64,000 nt of DNA from Falsigemmobacter faecalis (GCF_003863335.1 NZ_RRAZ01000005.1:124001-188000), one strand, 5' to 3'; numbered from the stretch's first letter, positions 25,429 to 33,496 are shown. Notes: generated from the letters alone by a model not told the origin. Made by a program: numbers and translations.

Positions 25429-26113
25429 TGCGGCGAAACTGCGGCTTCGGGCCGGAGTTGTCGAAAAACGGCACGCCTTCATCGCGGCTGCGGCCGTCAA
25501 AGTGATGGCCGATCTCGGCCAGCACCACTTCGGTGATGAAGGGCAGATCAAAGGCGCGCACCCGGCGCAGCGGGATCCACTGCAGATGTGACAGCTCATC
25601 CTGGGCGTCGGAGAAGTCATCCGTATCGCCCGTCACCGCCGTCGCATCGGCGAGGAAAAACCGCGCATCAAAGCGGCGCGGACGCCCGGGCGGCGTGATG
25701 GCGCGAAAGACGAACTCCAGCCCCGCTGCATCCGGCAGCAAATTCCGGGCGGCCAGCTTTTCCCAGTCTTTCGCCGCGCTGACGGGCCAGACCCCGGGCT
25801 GCGCAAGGGTAAGGCCGGTCTCCTCCCACAATTCGCGCACTGCGGTGACGGCGAGGGTCGAGGCCGTCAGGCCGGGCAGGACGGTCTCCTGCGGCCAGGC
25901 CGAGAGCAGCGCCTCGCAGCGCGGATTGAGCGGGCGGGCAAGCGGCACAGCGCCATCTTCGCGGTCCACCGCGCCGCCGGGGAAGACGAATTTATTGGGC
26001 ATAAAGGCCGCAGCCGCACCGCGCTGGCCCATCAGCACTTCCGGCCCTTCGCGGCCCTCGCGCGCCAGGATGATCGTTGCGGCATCGCGCAGGCGGCTTT
26101 TATCCTCAGACAT
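25421..26113 (-). CDS. Nudix hydrolase
   Basis: A 230-aa Nudix protein (ATG at 26113 behind GGGGGGGAGAGGAAGAGC). The Nudix box is split by an insertion: FPGGAVDRED at about residue 46, then some 40 residues, then VRELWEETGLTL, an arrangement seen in the larger NUDT19/CoA-diphosphatase-like subgroup. Substrate cannot be told from sequence. It lies 30 nt downstream of the DUF983 gene on the same strand and is probably co-transcribed with it; its 3' end overlaps the HAD gene tail to tail. Confidence 0.88.
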   Translation of the reverse strand: MSEDKSRLRDAATIILAREGREGPEVLMGQRGAAAAFMPNKFVFPGGAVDREDGAVPLARPLNPRCEALLSAWPQETVLPGLTASTLAVTAVRELWEETGLTLAQPGVWPVSAAKDWEKLAARNLLPDAAGLEFVFRAITPPGRPRRFDARFFLADATAVTGDTDDFSDAQDELSHLQWIPLRRVRAFDLPFITEVVLAEIGHHFDGRSRDEGVPFFDNSGPKPQFRRIT

Positions 26114-26142
26114 GCTCTTCCTCTCCCCCCCCTGATCGCGCG

Positions 26143-26544
26143 TCAGCCTGCCGTCACGCGGCCAAAGCCATGCATACGGCGCGACCACTGAATACCAATC
26201 AGCGCGCCTTTCAGACGGGGCAGAAAATAAAGCGACATCGCAATCGCCGCCACCGAGAAGATCAGCGAAAGCATCAGCGGGTCAGGACGAAACTTCGTAA
26301 ACGCCACATAAAGCAGCGGCCCGAGGATTTTGCCGACCAGCACGATGGTCAGATAGGCCGGGCCGTCATCGGCGCGGTGGTGATGAAACTCTTCGCCGCA
26401 TTCCGCGCAGCCGGCATTCACTTTCAGATAGCCGTCAAACAGCGATCCCTCGCCACAATGAGGGCAGCGGCGCAGATAGCCCTTTTTCATTGCCGGCCAC
26501 ATCGGACGATCGTCTGCAAGCGTAGCGGTGATTGCCTGGCTCAT
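26143..26544 (-). CDS. DUF983 membrane protein
   Basis: A 133-aa protein with an N-terminal four-cysteine zinc-ribbon-like motif (CPHCGEGSLFDGYL, then CAECGEEFHHHRADDGPAY) and two membrane spans (about residues 62-82 and 88-110). This is the DUF983 family, widespread in alphaproteobacteria, of unknown function and often near haem/cytochrome oxidase genes elsewhere. Here its partner is the Nudix hydrolase downstream. A 254-bp region separates it from the divergent EF-hand operon. Confidence 0.9.
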   Translation of the reverse strand: MSQAITATLADDRPMWPAMKKGYLRRCPHCGEGSLFDGYLKVNAGCAECGEEFHHHRADDGPAYLTIVLVGKILGPLLYVAFTKFRPDPLMLSLIFSVAAIAMSLYFLPRLKGALIGIQWSRRMHGFGRVTAG

Positions 26545-26798
26545 GGTAGTGCCCTTCCCTCAGATCCTGAACGTATATGGGTCGCCCGAAGGCATAGCGC
26601 ACTTCGCTTGTGCCAGACTGCGGCAAGGTGCCGCAATAGCCTGTTTTCCGGGCATTTGCGCTTTGCGCCATTCCTGCACCTCACAGGGCTGTGAAAGACC
26701 TTTGCGAAATTTTTCGATCCCCCTGGCGACGGAAACTCCGCGCCCCGCCGTTTGACTTGTATCGACGGGCACTGAGCCCGGAGGAAAAGGAGACGGAA

Positions 26799-27458
26799 AT
26801 GATCAGCAAGACCCTTCGCCCGGTGGCACCGGCTCTCGCTTCGGTTCTGGCCCTCGTGCTTGCAACCGGCGCGGTCAGCGCACAGGATGCAGGCGCGGCA
26901 CCGGCGAAACGCCCGGCCCCGCTGATGCAGCTCGACACCGATGGCGATGGCCGCATCACCCGCGCCGAATATGACGCCCCCCGTCTTGAGCGGCTGAAGG
27001 CCATGGATCCCGATCAGGATGGCTTTGTCACCCTGGAAGAGATGAAGGCTGATGCCGTGGCCCGCGCCACCAAACGCGCCGAAGCCATGGCAGAGCGCCG
27101 CTTCCAGCGTCTCGACGCCGACGGCGACGGCAAAATCTCGGCGGCAGAGGCCATGATGGCAGGCCCTGAGGGTCGTCCGGGTCCGAAAGGCGGTAAAGGC
27201 CATGGCCCGCAGGGCAAGCGCATGGGCCCAATGGGGGGCGATTTCCACGCCAGTCTCTTTGACCGCCTCGATACCGACAAAGACGGCGTGCTGAGCGCCG
27301 AAGAGCTTGAGGCCGCGAAAAGGATGATGGAGCGCGGCCCGCGCCATGGTGCCAAAACCCACCACGGCCACCACGGTCCTGATGGCGACCGCGGCCCCCG
27401 TGGCCCGCGCCCCGGGGCTGCCCCTGAAGCAGGGGCTGACAAACCCGCCGCAAACTGA
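26799..27458 (+). CDS. Exported EF-hand calcium-binding protein
   Basis: A 219-aa precursor with a signal peptide (MISKTLRPVAP, hydrophobic core, cleavage near VSAQ). Four canonical EF-hand loops follow: DTDGDGRITRAE, DPDQDGFVTLEE, DADGDGKISAAE and DTDKDGVLSAEE, each with acidic residues at positions 1, 3, 5 and 12. Between hands 3 and 4, and again at the C-terminus, there are Gly/Pro/Lys/His-rich low-complexity segments (HGAKTHHGHHGPDGDRG) that could bind metal. The ATG at 26799 has AAAAGGAG upstream. First gene of a four-gene string with a sigma factor, suggesting a secreted Ca- or metal-responsive component. Confidence 0.88.
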   Translation: MISKTLRPVAPALASVLALVLATGAVSAQDAGAAPAKRPAPLMQLDTDGDGRITRAEYDAPRLERLKAMDPDQDGFVTLEEMKADAVARATKRAEAMAERRFQRLDADGDGKISAAEAMMAGPEGRPGPKGGKGHGPQGKRMGPMGGDFHASLFDRLDTDKDGVLSAEELEAAKRMMERGPRHGAKTHHGHHGPDGDRGPRGPRPGAAPEAGADKPAAN

Positions 27459-27464
27459 CAGTTT

Positions 27465-27493
27465 CCCCGGCGAAGGTCTGACCTTCGCCGGGG
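27465..27493 (+). terminator. Strong hairpin between EF-hand and sigma-factor genes
   Basis: CCCCGGCGAAGGT (27465-27477), a 3-nt loop and ACCTTCGCCGGGG (27481-27493) form a perfect 13-bp stem. No T-run follows, so it is more likely a partial terminator, mRNA-stabilising stem or processing site that lets the EF-hand protein be made in excess over the sigma factor. Confidence 0.55.
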
Positions 27494-27532
27494 GCAGGGC
27501 CTTCGGTCTGTGTGGGGGTGTGGTCAAGGAAA

Positions 27533-28120
27533 ATGGCGTTGGATTCTGATCTCGGCCCGGCCTCTGAGGAGGCGCTGCTGCGTCTCTATGCCAATGGCGA
27601 CGATCAGGCGGCGCGGGAGCTGTCGCGGCGCTTTCTGCCGCGGGTTCTGGCCTATGGGCGGCGGATGCTGGGCGATGGCGATGAGGCGCAGGATGTGGCT
27701 CAGGAGGCCATGGTGCGGCTCTGGCGGATTGCGCCCGAGTGGCGGGCCGGAGAGGCGCAGGTCTCGACCTGGCTCTGGCGGGTGACGGCCAATCTGTGCA
27801 CCGACCGTCTGCGGCGCAGGCGCGGTGGGGTGGCGCTGGAAGATGCGCCCGAGCCGGAAGATGACGCGCCCACGGCGCTGCAGCAGATGGTTCAGGCCAA
27901 TCGTGCCGCAGCCCTGGAGGCCGCCTTGCAAAAGCTGCCCGAGCGGCAGCGCCAGGCGGTGGTGCTGCGCCACCTTGAGGGCTTAAGCAATCCTGAGATC
28001 TCGGAGGTGATGGAGATCGGGGTTGAGGCCGTGGAAAGTCTGACGGCGCGTGGCAAACGCGCCTTAAGCGCCCTTCTCGCAGGGCAGAAGCAGGAGTTGG
28101 GGTATGAAGATGACCGCTGA
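27533..28120 (+). CDS. ECF-type RNA polymerase sigma factor
   Basis: A 195-aa sigma-70 family protein with region 2 (RRFLPRVLAYGRRMLGDGDEAQDVAQEAMVRLWR, cited in parts: MLGDGDEAQDVAQEAMVRLW; STWLWRVTANLCTDRLRRRR) and region 4 (LPERQRQAVVLRHLEGLSN, EISEVMEIGVEAVESLTARG). No region 1 or 3 is present, so it belongs to the extracytoplasmic-function group. The ATG at 27533 with AAGGA 6 nt upstream is preferred to a GTG at 27512. The stop overlaps the next gene by 17 nt. That gene encodes a small membrane protein, the usual place for an anti-sigma factor. Confidence 0.9.
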   Translation: MALDSDLGPASEEALLRLYANGDDQAARELSRRFLPRVLAYGRRMLGDGDEAQDVAQEAMVRLWRIAPEWRAGEAQVSTWLWRVTANLCTDRLRRRRGGVALEDAPEPEDDAPTALQQMVQANRAAALEAALQKLPERQRQAVVLRHLEGLSNPEISEVMEIGVEAVESLTARGKRALSALLAGQKQELGYEDDR

Positions 28121-28532
28121 TAAATCGCTGAGAGATCACGATGATGATGCATTCCTCGATGCCTTCTTTGCGGCTGCCCGGGCAGAACCTCAGCCGGTGC
28201 CGGAGGCGCTGAGCGACCGGGTGTTGCAACTCGCCGCTGAGATGCAGCCCGCGGTGGCGGCTCTGCCCCCGCGCACCCCCGCGCGGCGCGGCACGATTGC
28301 GGGTGTTCTGCGCGGGCTTTTCGGCGGCAGTCTTTACGCCGGGCAGCTGGCGGGGATTGCACTGGCCGCCGTGGCCGGGGTCTGGATGGGGCTGGTGCAG
28401 CCCGTAAGCCTTGGGGTTGCCGGAAATATCGACGCCGAACTGATTGAGACGATTGAACTTCTGCCCGATGGGCTCGATATCTGGGCGCAGGAGCTGGGCA
28501 TGGATCTGGGGACGGACGAAAGCAATGACTGA
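28104..28532 (+). CDS. Small single-span membrane protein, candidate anti-sigma factor
   Basis: A 142-aa protein with an acidic N-terminal cytosolic segment (SLRDHDDDAFLDAFFAAARAE), a linker, one membrane span at about residues 80-102 (LAGIALAAVAGVWMGLV) and a short acidic C-terminal tail. No recognised domain or zinc-binding HxxxCxxC motif is visible, so it is not a ZAS-type anti-sigma factor by sequence. Candidate status rests on position: it overlaps the sigma-factor gene by 17 nt and the next gene by 8 nt. Confidence 0.6.
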   Translation: MKMTADKSLRDHDDDAFLDAFFAAARAEPQPVPEALSDRVLQLAAEMQPAVAALPPRTPARRGTIAGVLRGLFGGSLYAGQLAGIALAAVAGVWMGLVQPVSLGVAGNIDAELIETIELLPDGLDIWAQELGMDLGTDESND

Positions 28533-29040
28533 GCCTTTGGTAACCCCTCCGGCCCGCAAAGCCCGGGCGCGGACCTGGATCCTGACACTCTCGCTGGCTG
28601 CGAATGTGCTGGTGGCGGGGCTGGGTCTGGGGACCTGGATGCGCCACTCCGGCCCGCCGCCCGAGCCGCCCCAGGCTGAGCGTCGTCTGGGCTTTGGCCA
28701 ATGGGCCGCCGGGCTGGAGCGCGAGGATCATCGTGCGCTGCGCCAGGCCTTTGACGCGCGGGGGATGGATTTCCGCGGGCTGCGCCAGGCCGAAATGGCC
28801 GACCGCCGCGCGCTTCTCGACGCGCTGCGCGCCACGCCCTTTGAGGCCGCAGCCTTTGCCGCCATCACCGACCGCATCACCGCCCGCGCCATGGAGCGGA
28901 TGTCGCTTGGCAATGAGCTGATCCGCGATCACGTCATTGCCATGGACGACAGCCGCCGCCGCGCCTTTGCCGACCGTCTGGAGGTCGAGGTGAAAAAGGC
29001 CGAAGCCCCGCCGCGTCCGCGGGGCGGGCGCAAAGACTAA
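28525..29040 (+). CDS. Periplasmic heavy-metal-sensor-like protein (Metal_resist/ZraP type)
   Basis: A 171-aa protein with an N-terminal anchor or signal (RTWILTLSLAANVLVAGLGL) and a helical domain containing the repeats typical of Metal_resist/CnrR/ZraP-like proteins (REDHRALRQAFDARG, RRALLDALRATPFE, DRITARAMERMSLGNELIRD). Such proteins act outside the membrane, as metal-binding chaperones or as sensors that control anti-sigma factors. It is the last gene of the EF-hand/sigma operon. The convergent LysR gene ends only 3 nt away. Confidence 0.78.
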   Translation: MTEPLVTPPARKARARTWILTLSLAANVLVAGLGLGTWMRHSGPPPEPPQAERRLGFGQWAAGLEREDHRALRQAFDARGMDFRGLRQAEMADRRALLDALRATPFEAAAFAAITDRITARAMERMSLGNELIRDHVIAMDDSRRRAFADRLEVEVKKAEAPPRPRGGRKD

Positions 29041-29043
29041 GGT

Positions 29044-29934
29044 TTACAACAGCTCCGGCTGATGGGCGGCCAGTTCGCTCATCAGCCAGCTTCGCACCAG
29101 CCGCAGCCGCCGCGTGCCAATATGATCGCGGTGCGCGGTCAGCCAATAGCTGCGCCGCAGCCGGATCTGATCGCTGAGCACCGGCACCAGCCCCGGCGTG
29201 GTGCGCGCCACATAGCAGGGCAGCACCGCCAGGCCGAGGCCGCGCTGCGCCGCCACCGCCTGATTGAAAATGCTGGCGCTTCGAAAGACCGGGCGCAGGC
29301 CGGGGCGCAGCTCATCGAGATAATCCAGCGCCGGGGTGATCAGCATCTCCTCAATATAGCCCACAAAGGGCAGCGCGCTGAGGTCGGCCGCGCGCTCCGG
29401 CAGGCCCTTCTCGTCCAGAAGCGCGGGCGCGCCATAAAGCGACAGCGCATAGTCGCAAAGCTTCTCCGACTGCCAGCCGCCGCGCTGCACCGGATCAAGG
29501 GTCACGGTCACATCCGCCTCCCGCCGCGAAAGCGACAGCACCTGGGTCAGCGTAATCAGATCCAGCGTCAGTCCCGGAAAGCGCGTCAGAAACCGCCCCA
29601 GCAGACGGTCACTGAAAAACGCGCCAAACCCCTCGGGCACCGCCATGCGCAGCACGCCCGAGAGGCCGGGGTCGCGGGCCTCATCGGGGCTGACAAGGGC
29701 CGAGGCCTCTTCCATCTTTTCGGCCTGGGCGATCAGCCGCCGCCCCGCCGGGGTCAGCCCATAGCCCCGCGCCGAGCGCTCAAAGAGCCGCTGGCCCAGA
29801 CCCTCCTCCAGCCGCTCAATCCGCCGCGCAACGGTGACATGCGAGGTGCCAAGCGCCCGCGCCGCGCCACTGAGCTGCCCGTCGCGGGCCAGCGCCAGAA
29901 AGAACCGCAGGTCGTCCCAGTTGAAGTGATCCAT
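29044..29934 (-). CDS. LysR-family transcriptional regulator
   Basis: A 296-aa LysR protein: N-terminal winged helix (NWDDLRFFLALARDGQLSGA, GTSHVTVARRIERLEEGLGQ) and a C-terminal effector-binding domain (about residues 90-290). It is transcribed away from the GMC oxidoreductase gene across a 160-bp gap, the standard LysR arrangement, so that gene is its probable target. The inducer is unknown. The 3' end is 3 nt from the convergent metal-sensor-like gene, with no terminator between them. Confidence 0.92.
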   Translation of the reverse strand: MDHFNWDDLRFFLALARDGQLSGAARALGTSHVTVARRIERLEEGLGQRLFERSARGYGLTPAGRRLIAQAEKMEEASALVSPDEARDPGLSGVLRMAVPEGFGAFFSDRLLGRFLTRFPGLTLDLITLTQVLSLSRREADVTVTLDPVQRGGWQSEKLCDYALSLYGAPALLDEKGLPERAADLSALPFVGYIEEMLITPALDYLDELRPGLRPVFRSASIFNQAVAAQRGLGLAVLPCYVARTTPGLVPVLSDQIRLRRSYWLTAHRDHIGTRRLRLVRSWLMSELAAHQPELL

Positions 29935-30094
29935 CTCTGTTCATTTTCGTTCAGTTGCTGTGCGCAGAGTTTCACGCCTTGCCCCCTTGTGCAAATGGCT
30001 GACCTGCCGGAAACTCCGGCGCTGTTGCGGCCGGGGGAGAGCGGGCCGCGCGGCGGGTTCTGAACGGATCTGCACAGCGCCTTGGGGGGCAGCC

Positions 30095-31690
30095 ATGGAA
30101 GACTTCGACTATATCATCGTCGGTGCCGGCAGCGCGGGCTGCGTCATGGCCAACCGCCTCTCCGCCGATCCGCGCAACCGGGTGCTGCTGCTGGAGGCCG
30201 GGGGGAAGGACAATTACCATTGGATCCATATCCCGGTCGGCTATCTTTACTGCATCGACAATCCCCGCACGGACTGGCGCTTCCGGACCGAAGCCGAAGC
30301 GGGGCTGAACGGGCGCAGCCTGATCTATCCGCGCGGCAAGGTGCTGGGGGGCTGCTCCTCGATCAATGGCATGATCTATATGCGCGGTCAGGCGCAGGAT
30401 TATGACACCTGGGCGCAGATGGGCTGCACCGGCTGGGGCTGGGAGGATGTTCTGCCGCTCTTTACGGGCATGGAGGACCACTACAGGGGCGGCTCTGATC
30501 TGCATGGCGCGGGTGGTGAGTGGCGGGTGGAAAAGGCGCGGCTGCACTGGCCGGTTCTGGATGCCTTCCGCGATGCGGCGCTGCAGGCGGGGATCCCGGC
30601 AACCGATGATTTTAATAAAGGCACCAATGAGGGCGCGGGCTACTTTGAGGTGAACCAGCGGCGCGGGATCCGCTGGAATGCCTCGAAGGCCTTCCTGCAT
30701 CCGGTTATGGGGCGGCCCAATCTGAAGGTGATCACCGGCGCTCAGGCCGGGCGGCTGATGATTGAGGGCGGTGAGGTTCAGGGCGTGCGCTGGAGCGTGA
30801 ACGGGCAGGAGATGTCGGCCCGGGCGCGGCGTGAAACGGTGCTTTGTGCGGGCGCGGTCGGCACGCCGCAGCTGCTGGAGCTGTCGGGCGTCGGGCGCGG
30901 GGAGGTGCTGTCTGCAGCCGGGGTCAGCCAGGTCGCAGAGGTCGCGGGGGTCGGGGAAAATCTGCAGGATCACCTCCAGCTTCGGCTGATTTATAAGGTA
31001 AAGGGCGTGCGCACCCTGAATGAAAGGGCCTCAAGCCTGTTCGGTAAGGCGATGATCGGAGCGGAATATCTCTTCAACCGCTCCGGCCCGATGTCGATGG
31101 CCCCCAGCCAGCTGGGGATTTTCTCAGCTTCGGGTCCGGAAAAGGCGACCCCGGATCTGGAGTGGCATGTGCAGCCGGTCAGCCTCGATAAATTCGGCGA
31201 TCCGGTGCACAGCTTTCCCGCCATTACCGCCAGCGTCTGCAATCTGCGCCCCGAAAGCCGGGGCAGCATTCACATTAAATCCGGCGACTTCCGCGAAGGC
31301 CCTTCGATCCGGCCGAACTACCTCTCGACTGAGGGCGATCTGGAGGTCGCCGCCCGCTCCATCCGGCGCACGCGCGAGATTGCGGCGCAGCCCGCCTTCG
31401 CGCGTTACAGCCCGGAAGAGTTCAAGCCAGGTCCGTCCTACAGCACAGATGAAGATCTGCGGCGCGCCGCCCGCGATATCGGCACCACCATTTTCCACCC
31501 TGTCGGCACCTGCCGCATGGGCGCAGATGACGGCGCGGTGGTGGATCCGCGTCTGCGGATGAAGGCTCTGGGCCGTCTGCGGATCGCTGATGCGTCAGTG
31601 ATGCCGGTCATCACTTCAGGCAATACCAATTCGCCCACGCTGATGATCGCGGAGAAAGCGGCGAAGATGATCCTGGAGGATGCCCGCTGA
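30095..31690 (+). CDS. GMC-family FAD-dependent oxidoreductase (choline-dehydrogenase-like)
   Basis: A 531-aa flavoenzyme. FAD-binding GAGSAGCVMANRL and VLLLEAGG open the protein; the GMC signature 1 region reads YPRGKVLGGCSSINGMIYMR and signature 2 lies near GAVGTPQLLELSGVG. The catalytic His/Asn pair is visible in FHPVGTCRMG and SGNTNSPTLMIAEKAA. These enzymes oxidise alcohols such as choline or other primary alcohols. No betaine genes are nearby, so the substrate is open. The ATG at 30095 is chosen because the Rossmann motif begins 7 residues later. Divergent from the LysR regulator. Confidence 0.9.
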   Translation: MEDFDYIIVGAGSAGCVMANRLSADPRNRVLLLEAGGKDNYHWIHIPVGYLYCIDNPRTDWRFRTEAEAGLNGRSLIYPRGKVLGGCSSINGMIYMRGQAQDYDTWAQMGCTGWGWEDVLPLFTGMEDHYRGGSDLHGAGGEWRVEKARLHWPVLDAFRDAALQAGIPATDDFNKGTNEGAGYFEVNQRRGIRWNASKAFLHPVMGRPNLKVITGAQAGRLMIEGGEVQGVRWSVNGQEMSARARRETVLCAGAVGTPQLLELSGVGRGEVLSAAGVSQVAEVAGVGENLQDHLQLRLIYKVKGVRTLNERASSLFGKAMIGAEYLFNRSGPMSMAPSQLGIFSASGPEKATPDLEWHVQPVSLDKFGDPVHSFPAITASVCNLRPESRGSIHIKSGDFREGPSIRPNYLSTEGDLEVAARSIRRTREIAAQPAFARYSPEEFKPGPSYSTDEDLRRAARDIGTTIFHPVGTCRMGADDGAVVDPRLRMKALGRLRIADASVMPVITSGNTNSPTLMIAEKAAKMILEDAR

Positions 31691-31767
31691 AACGCTGAGC
31701 CGAGAAGCAGAGGGGGATCACAGCGTTGCGAACCTCTGCCATCGCCCGGCTGATCTGAACGGCCCTC

Positions 31768-31962
31768 TCAGGGCGGGGCTGCATTCGGGATTATTTCCCC
31801 GACCGGTCCTGTGTCACCCGGGGTGGCATGCGGGCCGAACCTTTCAATGAAGCTTCCTGACGTCCCAGGTACAGAGGATGTGAGAGAATCACAGCAGGGC
31901 TTCCGGCTTCTGGCCATTGCCAGTGAAGCCAGAAGGAGCAGAGATGCGATTACAGCTTCCAT
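31768..31962 (-). CDS. Possible small secreted or membrane protein (64 aa)
   Basis: Minus-strand frame starting at an ATG preceded by AAGAGGAGAAGTC, a very good ribosome-binding site 6 nt away. The first 16 residues are strongly hydrophobic (MEAVIASLLLLASLAM), followed by basic residues and a Cys-Cys pair (ARSRKPCCDS) and a Pro/Gly-rich tail. No family is recognised. It occupies the otherwise gene-free region 31691-32050 between the GMC gene and the tRNA terminator, downstream of the tRNA on the same strand. Coding status rests on the ribosome-binding site and signal-like N-terminus only. Confidence 0.35.
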   Translation of the reverse strand: MEAVIASLLLLASLAMARSRKPCCDSLTSSVPGTSGSFIERFGPHATPGDTGPVGEIIPNAAPP

Positions 31963-32050
31963 GACTTCTCCTCTTGCACAGCGGAGAGGGAAGTATGGCC
32001 GCACCATATTTCGGATTGGTAAAGATTGCCCGGTGCACAGCCTGGAACAA

Positions 32051-32082
32051 CAAAAAAGCCATCCCGAAGGATGGCTTTTTTG
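32051..32082 (-). terminator. Intrinsic terminator of tRNA-Gly
   Basis: CAAAAAAGCCATCC, a GAAG loop region and GGATGGCTTTTTTG form a perfect stem flanked by A6 and T6, able to work in both directions. It starts 5 nt past the 3' end of the minus-strand tRNA. Confidence 0.93.
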
Positions 32083-32086
32083 TTAC

Positions 32087-32161
32087 TGGAGCGGGCGAGG
32101 CGATTCGAACGCCCGACCCTAACCTTGGCAAGGTTATGCTCTACCCCTGAGCTACGCCCGC
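32087..32161 (-). tRNA. tRNA-Gly (anticodon GCC)
   Basis: The minus strand folds into a complete tRNA: acceptor GCGGGCG/CGCCCGC, D-arm GTAGCTCAGGGGTAGAGC, anticodon stem-loop AACCTTGCCAAGGTT with GCC, and T-arm GGGCGTTCGAATCGCC. Discriminator T and an encoded CCA end the molecule at 32087. GGC is a preferred glycine codon in this high-GC genome, so it is a major isoacceptor. It has its own promoter and terminator. Confidence 0.97.
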
Positions 32162-32175
32162 TCTCTGTGAGGGGG

Positions 32176-32204
32176 TGTTTACGTCCCGCCGTGGCGCTCT
32201 GCAA
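32176..32204 (-). promoter_or_regulatory. Probable tRNA-Gly promoter
   Basis: On the minus strand TTGCAG (preceded by C: CTTGCAG) at 32199-32204 and TAAACA at 32176-32181 are separated by 17 nt. The implied transcription start is about 8 nt before the mature tRNA 5' end. The CTTGCA form of the -35 is shared with the ffs promoter at 4204-4233. Confidence 0.5.
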
Positions 32205-32263
32205 GAGGAAAAAACGCGCCAGGAGAAAAATTCGAAGCCTCTGATAAGGCGGGGCTTTCCGGA

Positions 32264-33496
32264 TCAGCGCGCCTCGGCTTTGGGCTGCGCCAACAGCCAG
32301 ATCAGCGCGGCCCCCGCCAGCACGAGGAAGGGCAGCATGGCCATATTCACCGCCTGCCAGCCCTCTTCCACCGAGCCTCCGGCGCAGTTCATCAGACCGC
32401 CCGAGGAAAAGCTGGCCATGGTCACGCCGCCAAAGACGATCAGATCATTCAGACCCTGCATCCGGCCGCGCTCGGCGGGGCTGTGATGGGCGGTCAGCAT
32501 GGCGGTGGCACCGACAAAGCCGAAGTTCCAGCCGACCCCGAGAAGGATCAGCGCAAGGAAGAAATTCTCCAGCGCGACGCCGCTCATGGCGACGGCACCG
32601 GCGGAGGCGAGGATCACAAGGCCCATGCCCACAACTTTGGTGGCCCCGAAGCGCGCGATGATATGGCCGGTGAAAAATGAAGGCGCATACATCGCCAGCA
32701 CATGGGCGGTGACCACATTGGCCGCATCGGAGGTCTCAAAGCCGCAGCCCACCACCGCCAGCGGCGAGGAGGTCATAATGAGGTTCATCAGCGCATAAGA
32801 GACCGTGGCGCAGATCACCGAGACCGCAATGGCGGGGGTTTTCAACAGCTCCATCCGGCTGCGGCCCTGGAAGGCTCCGGGCACCGGGGCCGGGGGCTTG
32901 GGGATCTTCAGCCCGGCGAACAGGAACACGCCGACAACGTTAAGACCAATGACCGCCAGATAGGTGCCGAGGAAGGGGAAAACGAAGGCCTCAGCCGTCA
33001 GTTTGACCAGTTGCGGGCCAAGGAGGGCGGACAGCAGCCCCCCCGCCATCACCCAGGAAATCGCCTTGGGGCGGAAAGCCTCAGAAGCTGTATCGGTGGC
33101 GGCGAAGCGGTAAAACCCCTGGGCGCTCATATAGATCCCGGTGAACAGCGCACCGAGAACGAAAAGCGGAAAGCTTTGAATATAAAGCGCAATTGCCCCA
33201 AGGATCGCCCCGAACATGCCCCCGACTGCCCCCGCCACAAAGCCCGCGCGGCGGCCGTGCTTTTGCATCATCGACGACAAAGGCGTGGCCGAGAGCATCG
33301 AGCCGATCACCGTGGCCGAGATCGGCAGCGTGGCCCAGCAGGGGTTGGAGGCGAGAGACTGCCCCGCCAGGCCCGCGATCGTAAAGATCATCGGCATCTG
33401 CGCGCCCAGCACGGCCTGAGCCGCGACGAGCACAAACACGTTCTTCCGGGCAAGCCGGTCATCGGGGGCGGGGGTGAGGGGGGCTGTCTGGCTCAT
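32264..33496 (-). CDS. Major facilitator superfamily transporter
   Basis: A 410-aa polytopic membrane protein with about 12 hydrophobic spans. The MFS loop 2-3 motif is degenerate (SSMMQKHGRRAGFVAG), and the FVGATAMLTAHHSPAERGRMQGLND segment (shortened here: AHHSPAERGRMQGLND) in the second half corresponds to the repeat of that motif. An N-terminal cytosolic tail (MSQTAPLTPAPDDRLARKN) precedes TM1. Substrate unknown; exporters of this size are common. It stands alone on the minus strand. The 253-bp region between it and clpP holds no ORF I trust, only GC-rich sequence with the clpP promoter presumably inside. Confidence 0.9.
   Translation of the reverse strand: MSQTAPLTPAPDDRLARKNVFVLVAAQAVLGAQMPMIFTIAGLAGQSLASNPCWATLPISATVIGSMLSATPLSSMMQKHGRRAGFVAGAVGGMFGAILGAIALYIQSFPLFVLGALFTGIYMSAQGFYRFAATDTASEAFRPKAISWVMAGGLLSALLGPQLVKLTAEAFVFPFLGTYLAVIGLNVVGVFLFAGLKIPKPPAPVPGAFQGRSRMELLKTPAIAVSVICATVSYALMNLIMTSSPLAVVGCGFETSDAANVVTAHVLAMYAPSFFTGHIIARFGATKVVGMGLVILASAGAVAMSGVALENFFLALILLGVGWNFGFVGATAMLTAHHSPAERGRMQGLNDLIVFGGVTMASFSSGGLMNCAGGSVEEGWQAVNMAMLPFLVLAGAALIWLLAQPKAEAR

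Noticed and set aside
26720-26760. GGAAAC...CGTTT as an ECF/EcfG-type promoter for the EF-hand operon
   Set aside because: The distance between the two elements is 12-13 nt, whereas GGAAC/CGTT promoters need about 16-17 nt.
26541-28559. A 672-codon minus-strand frame across the EF-hand/sigma operon
   Set aside because: It covers several well supported plus-strand genes and the intergenic gap, and its sequence is low-complexity Ala/Arg/Pro.
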